Shown here: positions 27,913-37,028 of the stretch, piece by piece
Layout of the letters: each line of letters starts with the position of its first letter
Position numbering within the stretch: position 1 is the stretch's first letter
Source: Poriferisodalis sp963663635
Lineage (GTDB): Bacteria; Actinomycetota; Acidimicrobiia; Acidimicrobiales; Poriferisodalaceae
Assembly (NCBI GenBank): GCA_963663635.2
Contig: CAXXMY010000011.1
Location: forward strand, 434,001 to 498,000
Direction: 5' to 3'
DNA: 64,000 bases
Notes under the pieces: generated by a model
Told to the model about the DNA's origin: nothing
Databases searched by the model: none
What the model saw: only the letters and a program-made list of their open reading frames with translations
Position numbers and translations under genes: made by a program

Positions 27913-29010
27913 GTGGCGGCCTCCCTCGACTTTCTGGGGCTCGAATCACTGGAGGCCGAGCGGGCAGAACTCGAGCGACGCCTCGGCGAAGGTGCCGCTG
28001 GCGGAGATCGTGCGATGTTCGCCGATCTCGGGCGACGCCTAGCGCGTCTCGGCGAGATCATCGATGTCGCGCACGCTGCCCAGAGCGCGTACGGCGATGT
28101 CGAGGCGGCGCGCGAGCTCCTCGATGCCAGCGACGACGACGATGCCGACGAAGTCGCAACGATGTTGGCGACTGCGTCAGATCGGGCAGCGGAGCTCGAA
28201 GAGCGATTGAAAGTGCTCCTGCTGCCGACCGATCCCAATGACGGACGTGATGTCATCGTCGAGATCCAGGGGGCTGAAGGCGGCGAGGAGGCGAACATCT
28301 GGGCCCGCGACCTCTTCGAGATGTACCGGGCGTACGTGTCCGCGCAATCCGGGTGGTCTCTTGAGCTTCTCGGCAGCCAGGACAGCGACATGGGCGGGTT
28401 CACTAATGTGATGTTCGCAGTGCGCGGCCCTGGGGTGTGGAGAGCTCTCAAGTTCGAGGGCGGTCCGCATCGGGTCCAGCGAGTGCCGGTCACTGAGTCG
28501 CAGGGCCGAATTCATACTTCGTCTGCGACGGTCAGCGTGCTGCCCGAGGCCGAGGATGTGGATGTCGAGATCGATCAATCAGATCTGATGATCGACACGT
28601 TTCGCTCGTCGGGCCCGGGGGGGCAGTCGGTCAACACCACGGACTCGGCGGTGCGCATCACCCACACTCCCACCGGCCTTGTGGTTTCGATGCAGGACGA
28701 GAAGAGCCAGATCCAGAACCGCGCGAAGGCGATGCGGGTGCTGCGGTCTCGCCTGTTGCGACTGCAGCAAGAGGCACAGGCCGCGGATCAGGCGGCGCAC
28801 AAGCGTGACCAGGTCAAGGGCGGCGGCCGCTCGGAGAAGATCCGCACCTACAACTACAAGGACAGCCGGGTCACCGATCATCGCATCGGCCTGACGTTGT
28901 ACAAGCTCGACCGTGTGCTGGCCGGCGAGCTGGACGAGTTCGTCGAAGCTCTCCAGCTCTCCGAGCGCGAGGAACTCTTGGCCGCGACGGCGGGAGGCGC
29001 CGGGGCCTGA
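27913..29010 (+). CDS. prfA: Peptide chain release factor 1
   Basis: RF1 reads UAA and UAG stop codons and triggers peptide release. The codon-recognition motif PxT appears in RVPVTESQGRIHTSS, and the catalytic GGQ in GPGGQSVNTTDSAVR. The N-terminal coiled region and the C-terminal KIRTYNYKDSRVTDHR complete the family pattern. Length 365 residues. The start is GTG 27913, nine bases after the preceding gene. The Gln of GGQ is the methylation target of PrmC, encoded next. Confidence 0.96.
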   Translation: MAASLDFLGLESLEAERAELERRLGEGAAGGDRAMFADLGRRLARLGEIIDVAHAAQSAYGDVEAARELLDASDDDDADEVATMLATASDRAAELEERLKVLLLPTDPNDGRDVIVEIQGAEGGEEANIWARDLFEMYRAYVSAQSGWSLELLGSQDSDMGGFTNVMFAVRGPGVWRALKFEGGPHRVQRVPVTESQGRIHTSSATVSVLPEAEDVDVEIDQSDLMIDTFRSSGPGGQSVNTTDSAVRITHTPTGLVVSMQDEKSQIQNRAKAMRVLRSRLLRLQQEAQAADQAAHKRDQVKGGGRSEKIRTYNYKDSRVTDHRIGLTLYKLDRVLAGELDEFVEALQLSEREELLAATAGGAGA

Positions 29011-29040
29011 CGCCGCGGCCGCGAATCGGAGCACCCCTCG

Positions 29041-30633
29041 ATGCCGGACACCGAAGAGGCGTTGACGCTGGGACAGATGTATGCCGGCGTGCGCTCCCAG
29101 CTGGCCGACGCCGGTGTGCCCGAGCCGGACATCAGCGCCCGCCACATTGTCGCGACCGCCGCAGGATGCGGAGCCGCGGACGTCGTTGCGGCGCCGCGGA
29201 CTCCGATGACGGTGCGCATGGTCATGCACGCCGACGCGATGACCGCCCGTCGAGCCCAGGGCGAGCCGTTGCAATACGTGTTGGGCAGCTGGGGTTTCCG
29301 CAAGCTCGACCTGGCGACCGATCAACGAGCATTGATCCCGCGTCCCGAGACCGAGACAGTCGCGGGCATCGCTATCGAGTGGCTCGCAGCGCAGGTGCTC
29401 AGCGGGCGACTGCGAGCGGCCAACATCGCCGACTTGGGGACCGGTTGTGGCGCCATCGCCCTGTCGATTGCGTACGAGGTTCCTGGCGCTCGCGTCTTCG
29501 CGACGGACAGCTCGGCCGATGCACTCGCTTTGACGGCAGAGAACATGGCCGGCGTGGGCCGGGCCGCTGCACGGGTCTCGCTGCACCGCGGCGACTGGTT
29601 CGACGCGCTGATTGACGTTCCGGTTCCCACTTCGGATCCCCGCATCCCCAGCGGAGCGCGTGCGGACCATTCCGACGGCGCCGACGGCGCCGAAGCTCGG
29701 CGCCTGGCGGGCAGTCACGAACTACGTGGGCGGCTCGACGTCATCGTTGCCAATCCGCCGTACGTCGCCGACGACGAGGAATTGCCCGACGAGGTCGCCG
29801 ACTGGGAGCCGCACGCTGCGCTGCACGCGGGCGTCGACGGGCTGGTGGACTTGCGCAGGATCCTTCATGAGGCGCGGGGATGGCTCGCCCCCGGCGGGCT
29901 TCTGGTGCTCGAGTGCGCTCCGCACCAAACAGCTGATCTCGCAGCGGCCGCAGAGGCCCGCGGTTACGAAGCCGTGCGCATCGAACGCGATCTCGCCGGC
30001 CGTGAACGAGCGCTCGTCGCACACCGTGCTCTTGATGAACCGTTGACAGCGACCATCGACGCTGCGGCTGTTTCATTGCGTGGCGGCGGGTTCATCGTGG
30101 CGCCCACTGACACCCTCTGCGGGATCATGGCTCGCTACACCGACAGCGTCGCCGTGGCTGCGGTGTGCGCCGCCAAGGAGCGACCACCAACCGAGCCGAT
30201 GCCGATCCTGGTGTCGGGCCTCGCCCAAGCCCAAGATCTGGTGGAGCTGTCCCCGGGCGCGCGCCGCTTGGCTAGCCGGCACTGGCCCGGCGGCCTCACC
30301 TTGGTGGCACAGCGCCGCGAAGGCCCCGACCCGCTCCACGGCCTTCCGACCTTGGGCGTGCGAGCGCCAGCACTCGGCTGGCTTCGCTGGCTCATCGACG
30401 AGGTCGGCCCGCTTACCGGCACCAGCGCCAACCGCCACGGCGCAGCCACGCCTGCTGACGCCCAGCGAGCAGCGCAGAGCCTCGCCGCGCCGGCCGCGAC
30501 CGTCATCGACGGACGAGCCGACGGCGGCACCGCGTCGACGGTCGTGGACGTCACCGGATCTGAACCGGTCGTTCTACGTGAGGGTGCGGTCCCCGCCAAG
30601 CTTCTAAGACTTGACGCTGACGAAGATCACTGA
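29041..30633 (+). CDS. prmC: Fusion of PrmC glutamine methyltransferase and TsaC/Sua5 threonylcarbamoyl-AMP synthase
   Basis: One reading frame of 530 residues carries two enzymes. Residues 1-320 are PrmC, which methylates the GGQ Gln of release factors: GEPLQYVLGSWGFRKLDL, IPRPETE, IADLGTGCGAIALS (SAM site) and VANPPYVAD (catalytic NPPY). Residues 335-530 are a YrdC domain: GGGFIVAPTDTLCGIMARYT, HWPGGLTLVAQRREG and LTGTSANRHGAATP, which makes the threonylcarbamoyl-AMP used for t6A37 of tRNA. An insertion of about 25 residues precedes the NPPY strand. In relatives the two genes are commonly neighbours. ATG 29041 follows prfA by 30 bases. Confidence 0.92.
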   Translation: MPDTEEALTLGQMYAGVRSQLADAGVPEPDISARHIVATAAGCGAADVVAAPRTPMTVRMVMHADAMTARRAQGEPLQYVLGSWGFRKLDLATDQRALIPRPETETVAGIAIEWLAAQVLSGRLRAANIADLGTGCGAIALSIAYEVPGARVFATDSSADALALTAENMAGVGRAAARVSLHRGDWFDALIDVPVPTSDPRIPSGARADHSDGADGAEARRLAGSHELRGRLDVIVANPPYVADDEELPDEVADWEPHAALHAGVDGLVDLRRILHEARGWLAPGGLLVLECAPHQTADLAAAAEARGYEAVRIERDLAGRERALVAHRALDEPLTATIDAAAVSLRGGGFIVAPTDTLCGIMARYTDSVAVAAVCAAKERPPTEPMPILVSGLAQAQDLVELSPGARRLASRHWPGGLTLVAQRREGPDPLHGLPTLGVRAPALGWLRWLIDEVGPLTGTSANRHGAATPADAQRAAQSLAAPAATVIDGRADGGTASTVVDVTGSEPVVLREGAVPAKLLRLDADEDH

Positions 30634-30719
30634 GTTCTCGGACGTCATCCTCAGTGCCGGTGAGCTCTGAACCGCGAAACCTGACGTCTTGCGGGCGTCG
30701 TCGATGCGAGACTGACGGG

Positions 30720-32465
30720 GTGACACTTAACGCGCCCACGGTCGTCGCCGTCGCAGCTGACCACGCTGGCTGGGAATTGAAGGACTGCCTCGCCGAGCAC
30801 CTCCGCTCGGGCGGCTACGAGGTGCTCGATCTGGGCACCAACGGCCCCGAGTCGGTCGACTATCCCGACTTCGGGCAAGCAGTTGGCGAAGCGGTTGCCG
30901 CCGGCAACGCAACAGTGGGCGTGGCCGTGTGCGGCAGCGGCATCGGGATCGCGATGGCCGCTGGCAAGGTCGCTGGCATCCGTGCCGCCACGGTGCACGA
31001 CGAGACCTCGGCGCGGCTGGCGCGCGAGCACAACGACGCAAATGTCATCTGCATCGGAGCGCGCCTCGTCGAGCCCGAACGCGCCAGTGCCGCGGTCGAT
31101 GCGTTCTTGGGGGCGTCCTTCGAAGGCGGCCGCCATGCGCCAAGGGTTCACAAGATCGACGCGATCGCCGCGGCAGGCAACGGCACCGCGAGCTCAAAGC
31201 ACCCGACGCATCCGCGCTCGGTGACGTGGGCTCCCGTCAACGACCCGCAGATCGACGGCGTTCTGAGCGCCGAGCTCGAGCGTCAGATGACGACGCTGCA
31301 GCTCATTGCCTCGGAGAACTTTGCTTCGCCGGCCGTTATGGCCGCGACCGGCAGCGTGTTGACCAACAAGTACAGCGAGGGCTACCCACGCCGCCGCTAC
31401 TACGGCGGCAACGCGAACGCGGACACTGCCGAGCAGCTCGCCATCGATCGGGTCAAGGCGCTCTTCGGTGCCGAGCACGCGAACGTGCAGCCGCATTCGG
31501 GCTCGCAGGCCAACGCGGCCGTGTACTTGGCGCTCCTTGACGTCGGCGACACGGTCATGGGCATGAGCCTCGACCACGGCGGTCACCTCACTCACGGCTC
31601 TCCGGTGAACGCCAGCGGTCGTCTGTACAACTTCGTCAGCTATGGCCTCACCCGCAGCGACGAGCGGATCGACTACGAGGCCATGGCCGCGCTGGCCCGC
31701 GAGCACCGTCCCAAGCTGATCGTGGCCGGTGCCACGGCCTATCCCCGCCGCATCGACCCAGCACCATTCCGCGCCGTGTGCGACGAGATCGGCGCTGCCT
31801 TCATGTTCGACGCCGCCCATATCGCCGGGCTAATCGTCGGGGGAGTGCATCCGAACCCCGTGCCCTACGCCGACATCGTCACGTTCACCACGCATAAGAC
31901 GCTGCGCGGCCCTCGTGGCGGAGCGATCCTGTGCACCCAGGAGTACGCGAAGCGAATCGACTCGGCGGTCTTCCCCGGCAGCCAGGGCGGTCCGCTCGAC
32001 CACGCGGTCGCGGCCAAGGCTGTGGCCTTCGCCGAGGCCACCCGGCCGGAGTTCGCCCAGTACCAGGCCCGCATCGTGGCCAACGCTGCGGCACTAGCCG
32101 ACGCACTGGGCGAGGCCGGCTTCCGGCTGGTTTCCGGTGGCACAGACAACCACCTGCTGCTCATTGACCTGCGCACCTTCGACGCGGATTTGACCGGCAA
32201 GGTCGCCCAAGAAGCCCTGGACGCAGCGGGCATCACGCTCAACCGCAACGCCATCCCCGACGACCCTCGCTCGCCGTTTGTCACCAGTGGCGTGCGCATG
32301 GGCACGGCATCGGTCACCACCCAGGGCATGGGCCCGGCCGAGATGGCAAAGATCGCCGAGTTCACCGCACGGGTGCTACGGGCCCCAGACAACGAGGACG
32401 TTATCGCGCAGGTACGCGCCGACGTCGGTGAACTCTGCGCCGCCTTCCCGCCCTATAGCCGCTAG
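30720..32465 (+). CDS. glyA: Fusion of ribose-5-phosphate isomerase B and serine hydroxymethyltransferase
   Basis: From GTG 30720 one frame of 581 residues spans two enzymes. Residues 1-145 are RpiB: VVAVAADHAGWELKDCL and the catalytic-Cys motif VAVCGSGIGIAMAAGK, then HDETSARLAREHNDANVICI. After a linker of about 20 residues, residues 170-581 are GlyA: LQLIASENFASPAVM, NKYSEGYPRRRYYGG, the PLP Lys in TFTTHKTLRGPRGGAILC and TSGVRMGTASVTTQGM. RpiB interconverts ribose- and ribulose-5-phosphate; GlyA makes glycine and methylene-THF. No stop codon separates them. The start codon could lie up to 22 codons upstream, without similarity. Confidence 0.92.
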   Translation: MTLNAPTVVAVAADHAGWELKDCLAEHLRSGGYEVLDLGTNGPESVDYPDFGQAVGEAVAAGNATVGVAVCGSGIGIAMAAGKVAGIRAATVHDETSARLAREHNDANVICIGARLVEPERASAAVDAFLGASFEGGRHAPRVHKIDAIAAAGNGTASSKHPTHPRSVTWAPVNDPQIDGVLSAELERQMTTLQLIASENFASPAVMAATGSVLTNKYSEGYPRRRYYGGNANADTAEQLAIDRVKALFGAEHANVQPHSGSQANAAVYLALLDVGDTVMGMSLDHGGHLTHGSPVNASGRLYNFVSYGLTRSDERIDYEAMAALAREHRPKLIVAGATAYPRRIDPAPFRAVCDEIGAAFMFDAAHIAGLIVGGVHPNPVPYADIVTFTTHKTLRGPRGGAILCTQEYAKRIDSAVFPGSQGGPLDHAVAAKAVAFAEATRPEFAQYQARIVANAAALADALGEAGFRLVSGGTDNHLLLIDLRTFDADLTGKVAQEALDAAGITLNRNAIPDDPRSPFVTSGVRMGTASVTTQGMGPAEMAKIAEFTARVLRAPDNEDVIAQVRADVGELCAAFPPYSR

Positions 32466-32480
32466 AACCCACAGCGATTG

Positions 32481-32524
32481 CCGTGCTGCCCTACGCCGGG
32501 TCGAATGTGCCGGGGCGAGCACGG
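32481..32524 (+). terminator. Possible hairpin after rpiB-glyA
   Basis: CCGTGCT (32481-32487) pairs with AGCACGG (32518-32524) with a long GC-rich interior that can pair further. It lies between the convergent glyA and vapC ends. There is no T-run, so this is only a candidate. Confidence 0.3.
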
Positions 32525-32531
32525 CGGGGAG

Positions 32532-32924
32532 CTACCAGATGACTTCGGCGTCACCGTCGGTGAAGCCGCGCAGGCGCAGGTCCTTCGAGACGACCGACCA
32601 TCCTGAAGTTGCAGCGGTTGCATAGATCTGACGGTCAGCTGGGTCTCCATCGAACGTGCGCGGCAACGAGACCGCAGCCAAGGCGATGGCCGGCGTGAGC
32701 GGAATCGTCAGCAGCGATCTCGACAGTTCATCAAGCCATTGTGCAACCGGTTGCCGCGGCACGATTCGCCCTCGATTCGCGAGCCATGCCAGCTCGTACC
32801 AGGTCACCGATGCGATCGCCAGATTGTCGGCTTCGCCTATTGCCCGCGCGGCCGCAGCGCTCAGCCGGTCGGGTTCAGCGGCCGCCCAATGAACGACATG
32901 GGTATCGAGGAGCAGCGTGCTCAA
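32532..32924 (-). CDS. vapC: VapC-type PIN-domain toxin
   Basis: This 130-residue PIN ribonuclease is the toxin of a type II toxin-antitoxin pair. The acidic catalytic residues fall in STLLLDTHVVHW (Asp7), SVTWYELAW (Glu), and FDGDPADRQIYATA (Asp pair), with VVSKDLRLR near the end. Its start overlaps the antitoxin stop by four bases (translational coupling). VapC toxins usually cut tRNA or rRNA; the target here is unknown. The pair is the first element of the mobile island after glyA. Confidence 0.92.
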   Translation of the reverse strand: MSTLLLDTHVVHWAAAEPDRLSAAAARAIGEADNLAIASVTWYELAWLANRGRIVPRQPVAQWLDELSRSLLTIPLTPAIALAAVSLPRTFDGDPADRQIYATAATSGWSVVSKDLRLRGFTDGDAEVIW

Positions 32925-33148
32925 CTCGCACGCCAGGTCTCACCGGTCGAAAACAGCTCTTCGTCATCGTCCGTGCTCGTCACCCTGCCCGCGAACATGC
33001 CGACAAGTGCCGTGGGCCCGCGTGCCGGCACCAGCCGGGCCACCGTCCGCCCGTGCTTGGTGATCTCGATCTCCGCGCCTGCAGCCACTTCGTCAAGCAG
33101 ACCCAAGATCGAGCGCTTGGCCTCCGTAGCGGTCACCTGTTTCAGCAT
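32921..33148 (-). CDS. vapB: Phd/YefM-type antitoxin (VapB partner)
   Basis: This 75-residue antitoxin starts MLKQVTATEAKRSILGLLDE, with the Phd/YefM fold followed by ITKHGRTVARLVPARG and an acidic C-terminus (TSTDDDEELFSTGETW) expected to wrap the toxin. I chose ATG 33148 because it gives the family N-terminus and sits directly next to a palindrome that looks like its operator. An in-frame Met 28 codons upstream would place that palindrome inside the gene. Confidence 0.9.
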   Translation of the reverse strand: MLKQVTATEAKRSILGLLDEVAAGAEIEITKHGRTVARLVPARGPTALVGMFAGRVTSTDDDEELFSTGETWRAS

Positions 33149-33168
33149 ATGGCCATTGTAATGACCAT
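33149..33168. promoter_or_regulatory. Palindromic operator of vapBC
   Basis: ATGGCCAT-TGTA-ATGACCAT is an inverted repeat with one mismatch per arm pair, lying immediately upstream of the antitoxin ATG. Autorepression by the antitoxin-toxin complex is usual for this family. Confidence 0.6.
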
Positions 33169-33335
33169 TTACTTCCCGGTGACCAAAGCTGAGGGTGGCG
33201 GTGATGCGCTCATCGGACCTCACCGATGCCAAATCGGCGCTCCCTGAAGGTCATCGCTTCCACAAATCTGCTGGTCAGGGGCGTATTTGGGGTGTACTTG
33301 AAACGTTCGTATCGTACACACCTCCAAGTGCCCGG

Positions 33336-33903
33336 TCAAGCCGCTTTCTGAGGTGGTTCTCCTGTGACGTGCTGCTGGGGCGGCTCGGTGCCGTTGTCCC
33401 GCTGTCGTCGGGCCTGCCGGTGCGCTTGGGCGTTGGCGCGCGCTTGGTCGTCGAGGTCGATGGTACGCAGCAGCGACGCGACCGACGAGCGGCTCCATGC
33501 GGTGTTGCCGGTGGGTGTGAGGATTCCCGCGTCATTGAGCGCAGCTGCGATCTGGCCCAGGCTGTGACCTGCTGAACGCAGCTGCGCTGCGAGGGACTTG
33601 GTCACTTCCGCGTGGCGGCTGGGACGGCCGAGACGCTGGCCTCGGCGACGGGCCGCGTCGAGGGCTTCCGTGGTGCGCGCTCGCGCCATGCCCGCCTCAA
33701 ACTCGGCGCTCGGTGGGGGTGGTGCCGGAGACCGCGTCGTCGGTGATGCGCTCAATCACCTGCCAGCCGCGTGCTGCGGCCTCCCGGTCCACCGCTTGGT
33801 GCTGGGCGTCGATGCCGAGACCTGATTGGGCCTGCGCGCCGGTGGACGCCCGCGCGTACGAGATGACCCTCCGACATGGAGATGCGTACGTTCGTTCAAT
33901 CAT
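33336..33903 (-). pseudogene. Serine recombinase remnant with deleted catalytic core
   Basis: The N-terminal piece (RRVISYARASTGAQAQSGLG, holding the catalytic Ser region, then DDAVSGTTPTERRV) reads from 33903 to about 33697. It is followed out of frame by a C-terminal piece that starts AEFEAGMARARTTEALDAA and includes GQRLGRPSRHAEV and a helix-turn-helix (SLGQIAAALNDAGI). The 60 to 80 residues normally between these pieces are missing. It is an inactivated resolvase/invertase-type gene from an earlier mobile element. Confidence 0.85.
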
Positions 33904-34220
33904 GAAACGACTGCACCTGAAATGAACGGTTCACACACAAAACGGAGAACCGTTCATGCGGGCAACGCTCTTCACAACACCAGCTGTCATCCCCGCACCG
34001 ATGTGCACTGCGAGTCGGGCCAGCATTCCCATAGCGGCCATACCAGTTGCCATCCCCGCAGCCAGTCGCATGACGACCCCGATCCGCCACCTCCGCCGTG
34101 CGATCTGACCTCAACGACACCGACTGTGTCGCATCGGCATTCGAGCATCGCCAACGGCGCGCACACGGACTGCCAAGCACACGACGGACCTGAGTGCACG
34201 GACACCGAGCTGACCTTTAG
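33904..34220. other. Non-coding stretch with an 11-bp hairpin
   Basis: ATGAACGGTTC (33922-33932) and GAACCGTTCAT (33947-33957) form a perfect 11-bp inverted repeat with a 14-base loop, just outside the recombinase start, as a recombination or operator site might. From 33956 a 50-codon hydrophobic reading frame exists but shows no family resemblance. The rest looks like unassigned debris. Confidence 0.45.
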
Positions 34221-34335
34221 CCTGAATCCACCGGTGTGGTGGGTGTGTCGGGGTTGCCGCGTCCACGAAAAAGGCCTCCTGATCTGCGACGATTGTGATA
34301 TTCATAGTCACGCTCGTCCCAATAACAGGAGCGAA
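34221..34335 (+). mobile_element. Left-end fragment of an IS1380 element
   Basis: The 115 bases from CCTGAATCCACCGGTGTGG match the left end of the intact IS1380 at 12099, including the terminal repeat, the GCCTCCTG leader arm and the AACAGGAG near the ribosome site. The similarity stops there; the transposase gene is absent. The right side is probably lost through the adjoining IS110. Confidence 0.88.
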
Positions 34336-34360
34336 TCGCCCTGGGACGTTCCTATAGATG

Positions 34361-35475
34361 TCAAGTGCGGGTTGTGAGGGTGGCGAGGTCGCCTCGGAGG
34401 GTGCGGTAGAGCTCTCGGGCGACGAAGCGTTTGAGGCAGCGGATGGCTTCTTTTTTGGTTTTGCCTTGGGCGAGGCGGCGGTCGGTGTAGCTGCGGGTTC
34501 GTTCGCAGTAGCGGAGCCGGACGATGACGATCATGTGCAGAGCTCGGTTGGCTGTCGCGGTTGCCTGCGAAGTTGAGTCGGTGACGCTGGGTGCGCCCGC
34601 TCGACGCGGGGACCGGCGCGGCTGCGCACAGGTGGGCGAAGGACGCTTCGGAGCTGAGCCGGTCGATGTTCTCGCCCGCGGCGACGAGCAGGGTCGCGGT
34701 GTGGTGGGTGCCGCACCCGAGGCGTGACAGGGTTGTGGGTGCTGCGGTGGCGACGAGCCGGTCGAGCCGGCGTCCGAGCTCGTCGGCCTCGGCGCCGAGC
34801 TGGGCGACGCGGCGCCCGAGGCTGCGCAGTGCTGGGTTGGCGGCCTGGGCGGGATCGGCGAGGCGGTCCGTGTCGGGCCGCAACCGAGCGCACACGGCGG
34901 CGGTGCCCTCCAGGGTCCGGCGGGTGTCGAGCTGGTTGCGCAACGCGGCGGGAGCGGTGACGAGCAGGTCGCCGAGCTGGACACAACGCGGCGGCGCGGG
35001 CCTTGACGGCGCTGTTTCGGGTCACGCTGAGCTGGCGGATCGCCTCGACGATGCCGGTGGTGTCGGTGGCGGCTGCGGTCGCTTCGCCCGAGAGCACCTT
35101 GCGGGCAGCGGCCTCAGCGTCGATGGCGTCGTTCTTGCCGCGACGCGAGCGCAGATGCGGGTGCGGCTGGTTGACCTCGATCACCCGACAGCCCTGATCG
35201 ATCAGCGACCGGGTCAGAGCCGCCCCGAAGGACCCGGTGGACTCCACACCGACCGTGGTGATCGGGCCGAACGACGCGAGCCATGTGTGGGTCAAGCGGT
35301 AGCCGGCGCGGGTCGCAGGGAACGATTCTGTGCCCAGTACTCGGCCGAGCGGGTCGAGCGCGGCCACGACGTGGAAGTCGGTGTGGCAGTCAATCCCGCC
35401 GATCACCGCCTGTTGTGGATCTGGCATGCTGAAGTCGGCCATCTCGGAGCGGCTGTGCCGGGACGGGACGGACAT
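34361..35475 (-). pseudogene. IS110-family transposase pseudogene
   Basis: An IS110-type DEDD recombinase is readable from about 35475: AVIGGIDCHTDFHVVAALDP, TVGVESTGSFGAAL, KNDAIDAEAAARKVLSGEAT. It then changes frame near 34983 (into QLGDLLVTAPAALRNQ and CGTHHTATLLVAAGENIDR, then PVPASSGRTQRHRLNFAGN) and again near 34560 (into ALHMIVIVRLRYCERTRSY and KEAIRCLKRFVARELYR). Two frameshifts make it non-functional. It is distinct from the intact IS110 at 35922. The ends of the element are not clear; GTTCCTAT occurs on both sides (34339 and 35510). Confidence 0.85.
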
Positions 35476-35948
35476 AACAGTGATGAGGCATCTGTTGGCG
35501 CAGGTTCCTATGAGGTCACGTCGCTCGTTGCGGACCGGCCGCAGCTGACAAGTCCGAGAAGCAGGCCGGCGACATCGACGAGTCCCAGGCAAGGCACCCA
35601 CAACGCGCAGGGCCAGTTAGTTGGCAAGTCAGATGTCGACGGCCCACTCCCCGCACACATCTTCACTGTTTGGTGGAGGCTCTGGGGTGCCTTGGAGTTG
35701 GTGGAGGCGGATTGTTGGATTCATGCTGCCGTTGGTGGTTGATGTCGAGTCTCGAACTCGATGGGTGTCAGCATGCCTAGCGCGGAGTGGCGGCGCTGAC
35801 GGTTGTGGAAGATCTCTAGGTATTCGAAGATCGCGTTGGCCAGCTCGATGCGGGTCCGCCAGCGTTTGCGGTCCAGCAGCTCGACCTGCATGCGGCTCCA
35901 GAACGACTCGATCATCGCGTTGAAGCCCCTATAGGTCAAGACTTTGTT

Positions 35949-37028
35949 TCATGGGGTGTGTTGGGAGTCGAGTCGTGCGCGGTGGTCGGTCATGACGCGT
36001 TGGTAGACCTCGCGGGCGAGGAATCGTTTGAGGCAGCGGATGATGTCTCTTTTGGAGAGGCCTTCGGTGGTGCGTCGGCGGGTGCAGTCGATGGTGGGCT
36101 GGTGGAAGCGCATGCGCACGATGACGGCGCGGCAGAGCGCGGCGTTGGCTTGTCGGTGCCCGGCGCGGGAGAGCCGGTGCCGGTTGGTGACGCCCGATGA
36201 GGCGGGGATCGGACAGGCGCCGCAGAGTTTGGCGAAGGCTGCTTGGGAGCGGATGCGGTCGGGGTTGTCGCCGAAGACGATGAGCATCTCGGCTGCGGTG
36301 TCAGCGCCGATCCCGAACCCGTCTCGCAGGTTCGGGGAGTGGGCGCGGGCGGGTTCGTCGAGTATCGGGTCGTGATCGTCGATCTCGGCGTTGAGGGCGA
36401 TCCAGCGCTTGGCCAGCGATCGCAGGGTGTGCTTGGCCGACGCGGTCGGCGTGGTCATGGGGCCAGGCCGCAAGCCGGAACAGCGGCCGATGAGCGCCTT
36501 GTCCGCCATGCCCTCGAGCTGCTCGCGCAGCTCGGCGGGGACGGTCACGATCACCGCCTTGAGAGTGACGATCGCCGATGTGGGGCCCTTGCGGGCTGTG
36601 TCGCGGGCGATCTTGATCTGGCGGATCATCTCCACGGTGCCATCCGCGGACTTCGCCACGGCGGTGGACTCGCCCGACAGCACTGAGCGCGCGGCGGCTT
36701 CGGCGTCCAGGGCGTCGGTCTTGCCGTTCATCCTGCGGGAACGGCGATCGCCCCGATTCACCTCAACCAGCCGGTAGCCGTTGCGGCGCAGCCAGCTGGC
36801 CAGACCGACGCCGTAGCTGCCGGTGCCCTCGACCCCGAACGCCATCGGCCGCCCCAGCGACACAGCCCACGCCTCAAGCTGCGCGTAGCCCTCCCGGTTC
36901 GCCCGCACATGGCATTCGCCGAGGCGGCTGCCGAGCTCGTCGACGGCGACCGCGGCATGCATGTGCTTGTGCGTGTCAACGCCGACGACGATTCTCGCCC
37001 GCTTCGGCCCTGGCGCGATACTGGTCAT
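35949..37028 (-). CDS. IS110-family transposase
   Basis: This 359-residue DEDD recombinase has the RuvC-like N-terminal domain (VVGVDTHKHMHAAVAVDELG, FGVEGTGSYGVGLASWL, MNGKTDALDAEAAARSVLSG) and the C-terminal Tnp domain with the catalytic Ser region (GDNPDRIRSQAAFAKLCG, CPIPASSGVTNRHRLSRAGH). It reads without breaks from ATG 37028. IS110 enzymes act with a bridge RNA encoded in the non-coding end next to the gene. Confidence 0.92.
   Translation of the reverse strand: MTSIAPGPKRARIVVGVDTHKHMHAAVAVDELGSRLGECHVRANREGYAQLEAWAVSLGRPMAFGVEGTGSYGVGLASWLRRNGYRLVEVNRGDRRSRRMNGKTDALDAEAAARSVLSGESTAVAKSADGTVEMIRQIKIARDTARKGPTSAIVTLKAVIVTVPAELREQLEGMADKALIGRCSGLRPGPMTTPTASAKHTLRSLAKRWIALNAEIDDHDPILDEPARAHSPNLRDGFGIGADTAAEMLIVFGDNPDRIRSQAAFAKLCGACPIPASSGVTNRHRLSRAGHRQANAALCRAVIVRMRFHQPTIDCTRRRTTEGLSKRDIIRCLKRFLAREVYQRVMTDHRARLDSQHTP

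Noticed and set aside
33956..34108. 50-codon hydrophobic ORF near the recombinase remnant
   Set aside because: No recognisable family, and it overlaps the inverted repeat.
34308..35601. Two or three separate functional IS110 proteins
   Set aside because: The pieces align to successive parts of one transposase, so this is a single gene with two frameshifts.
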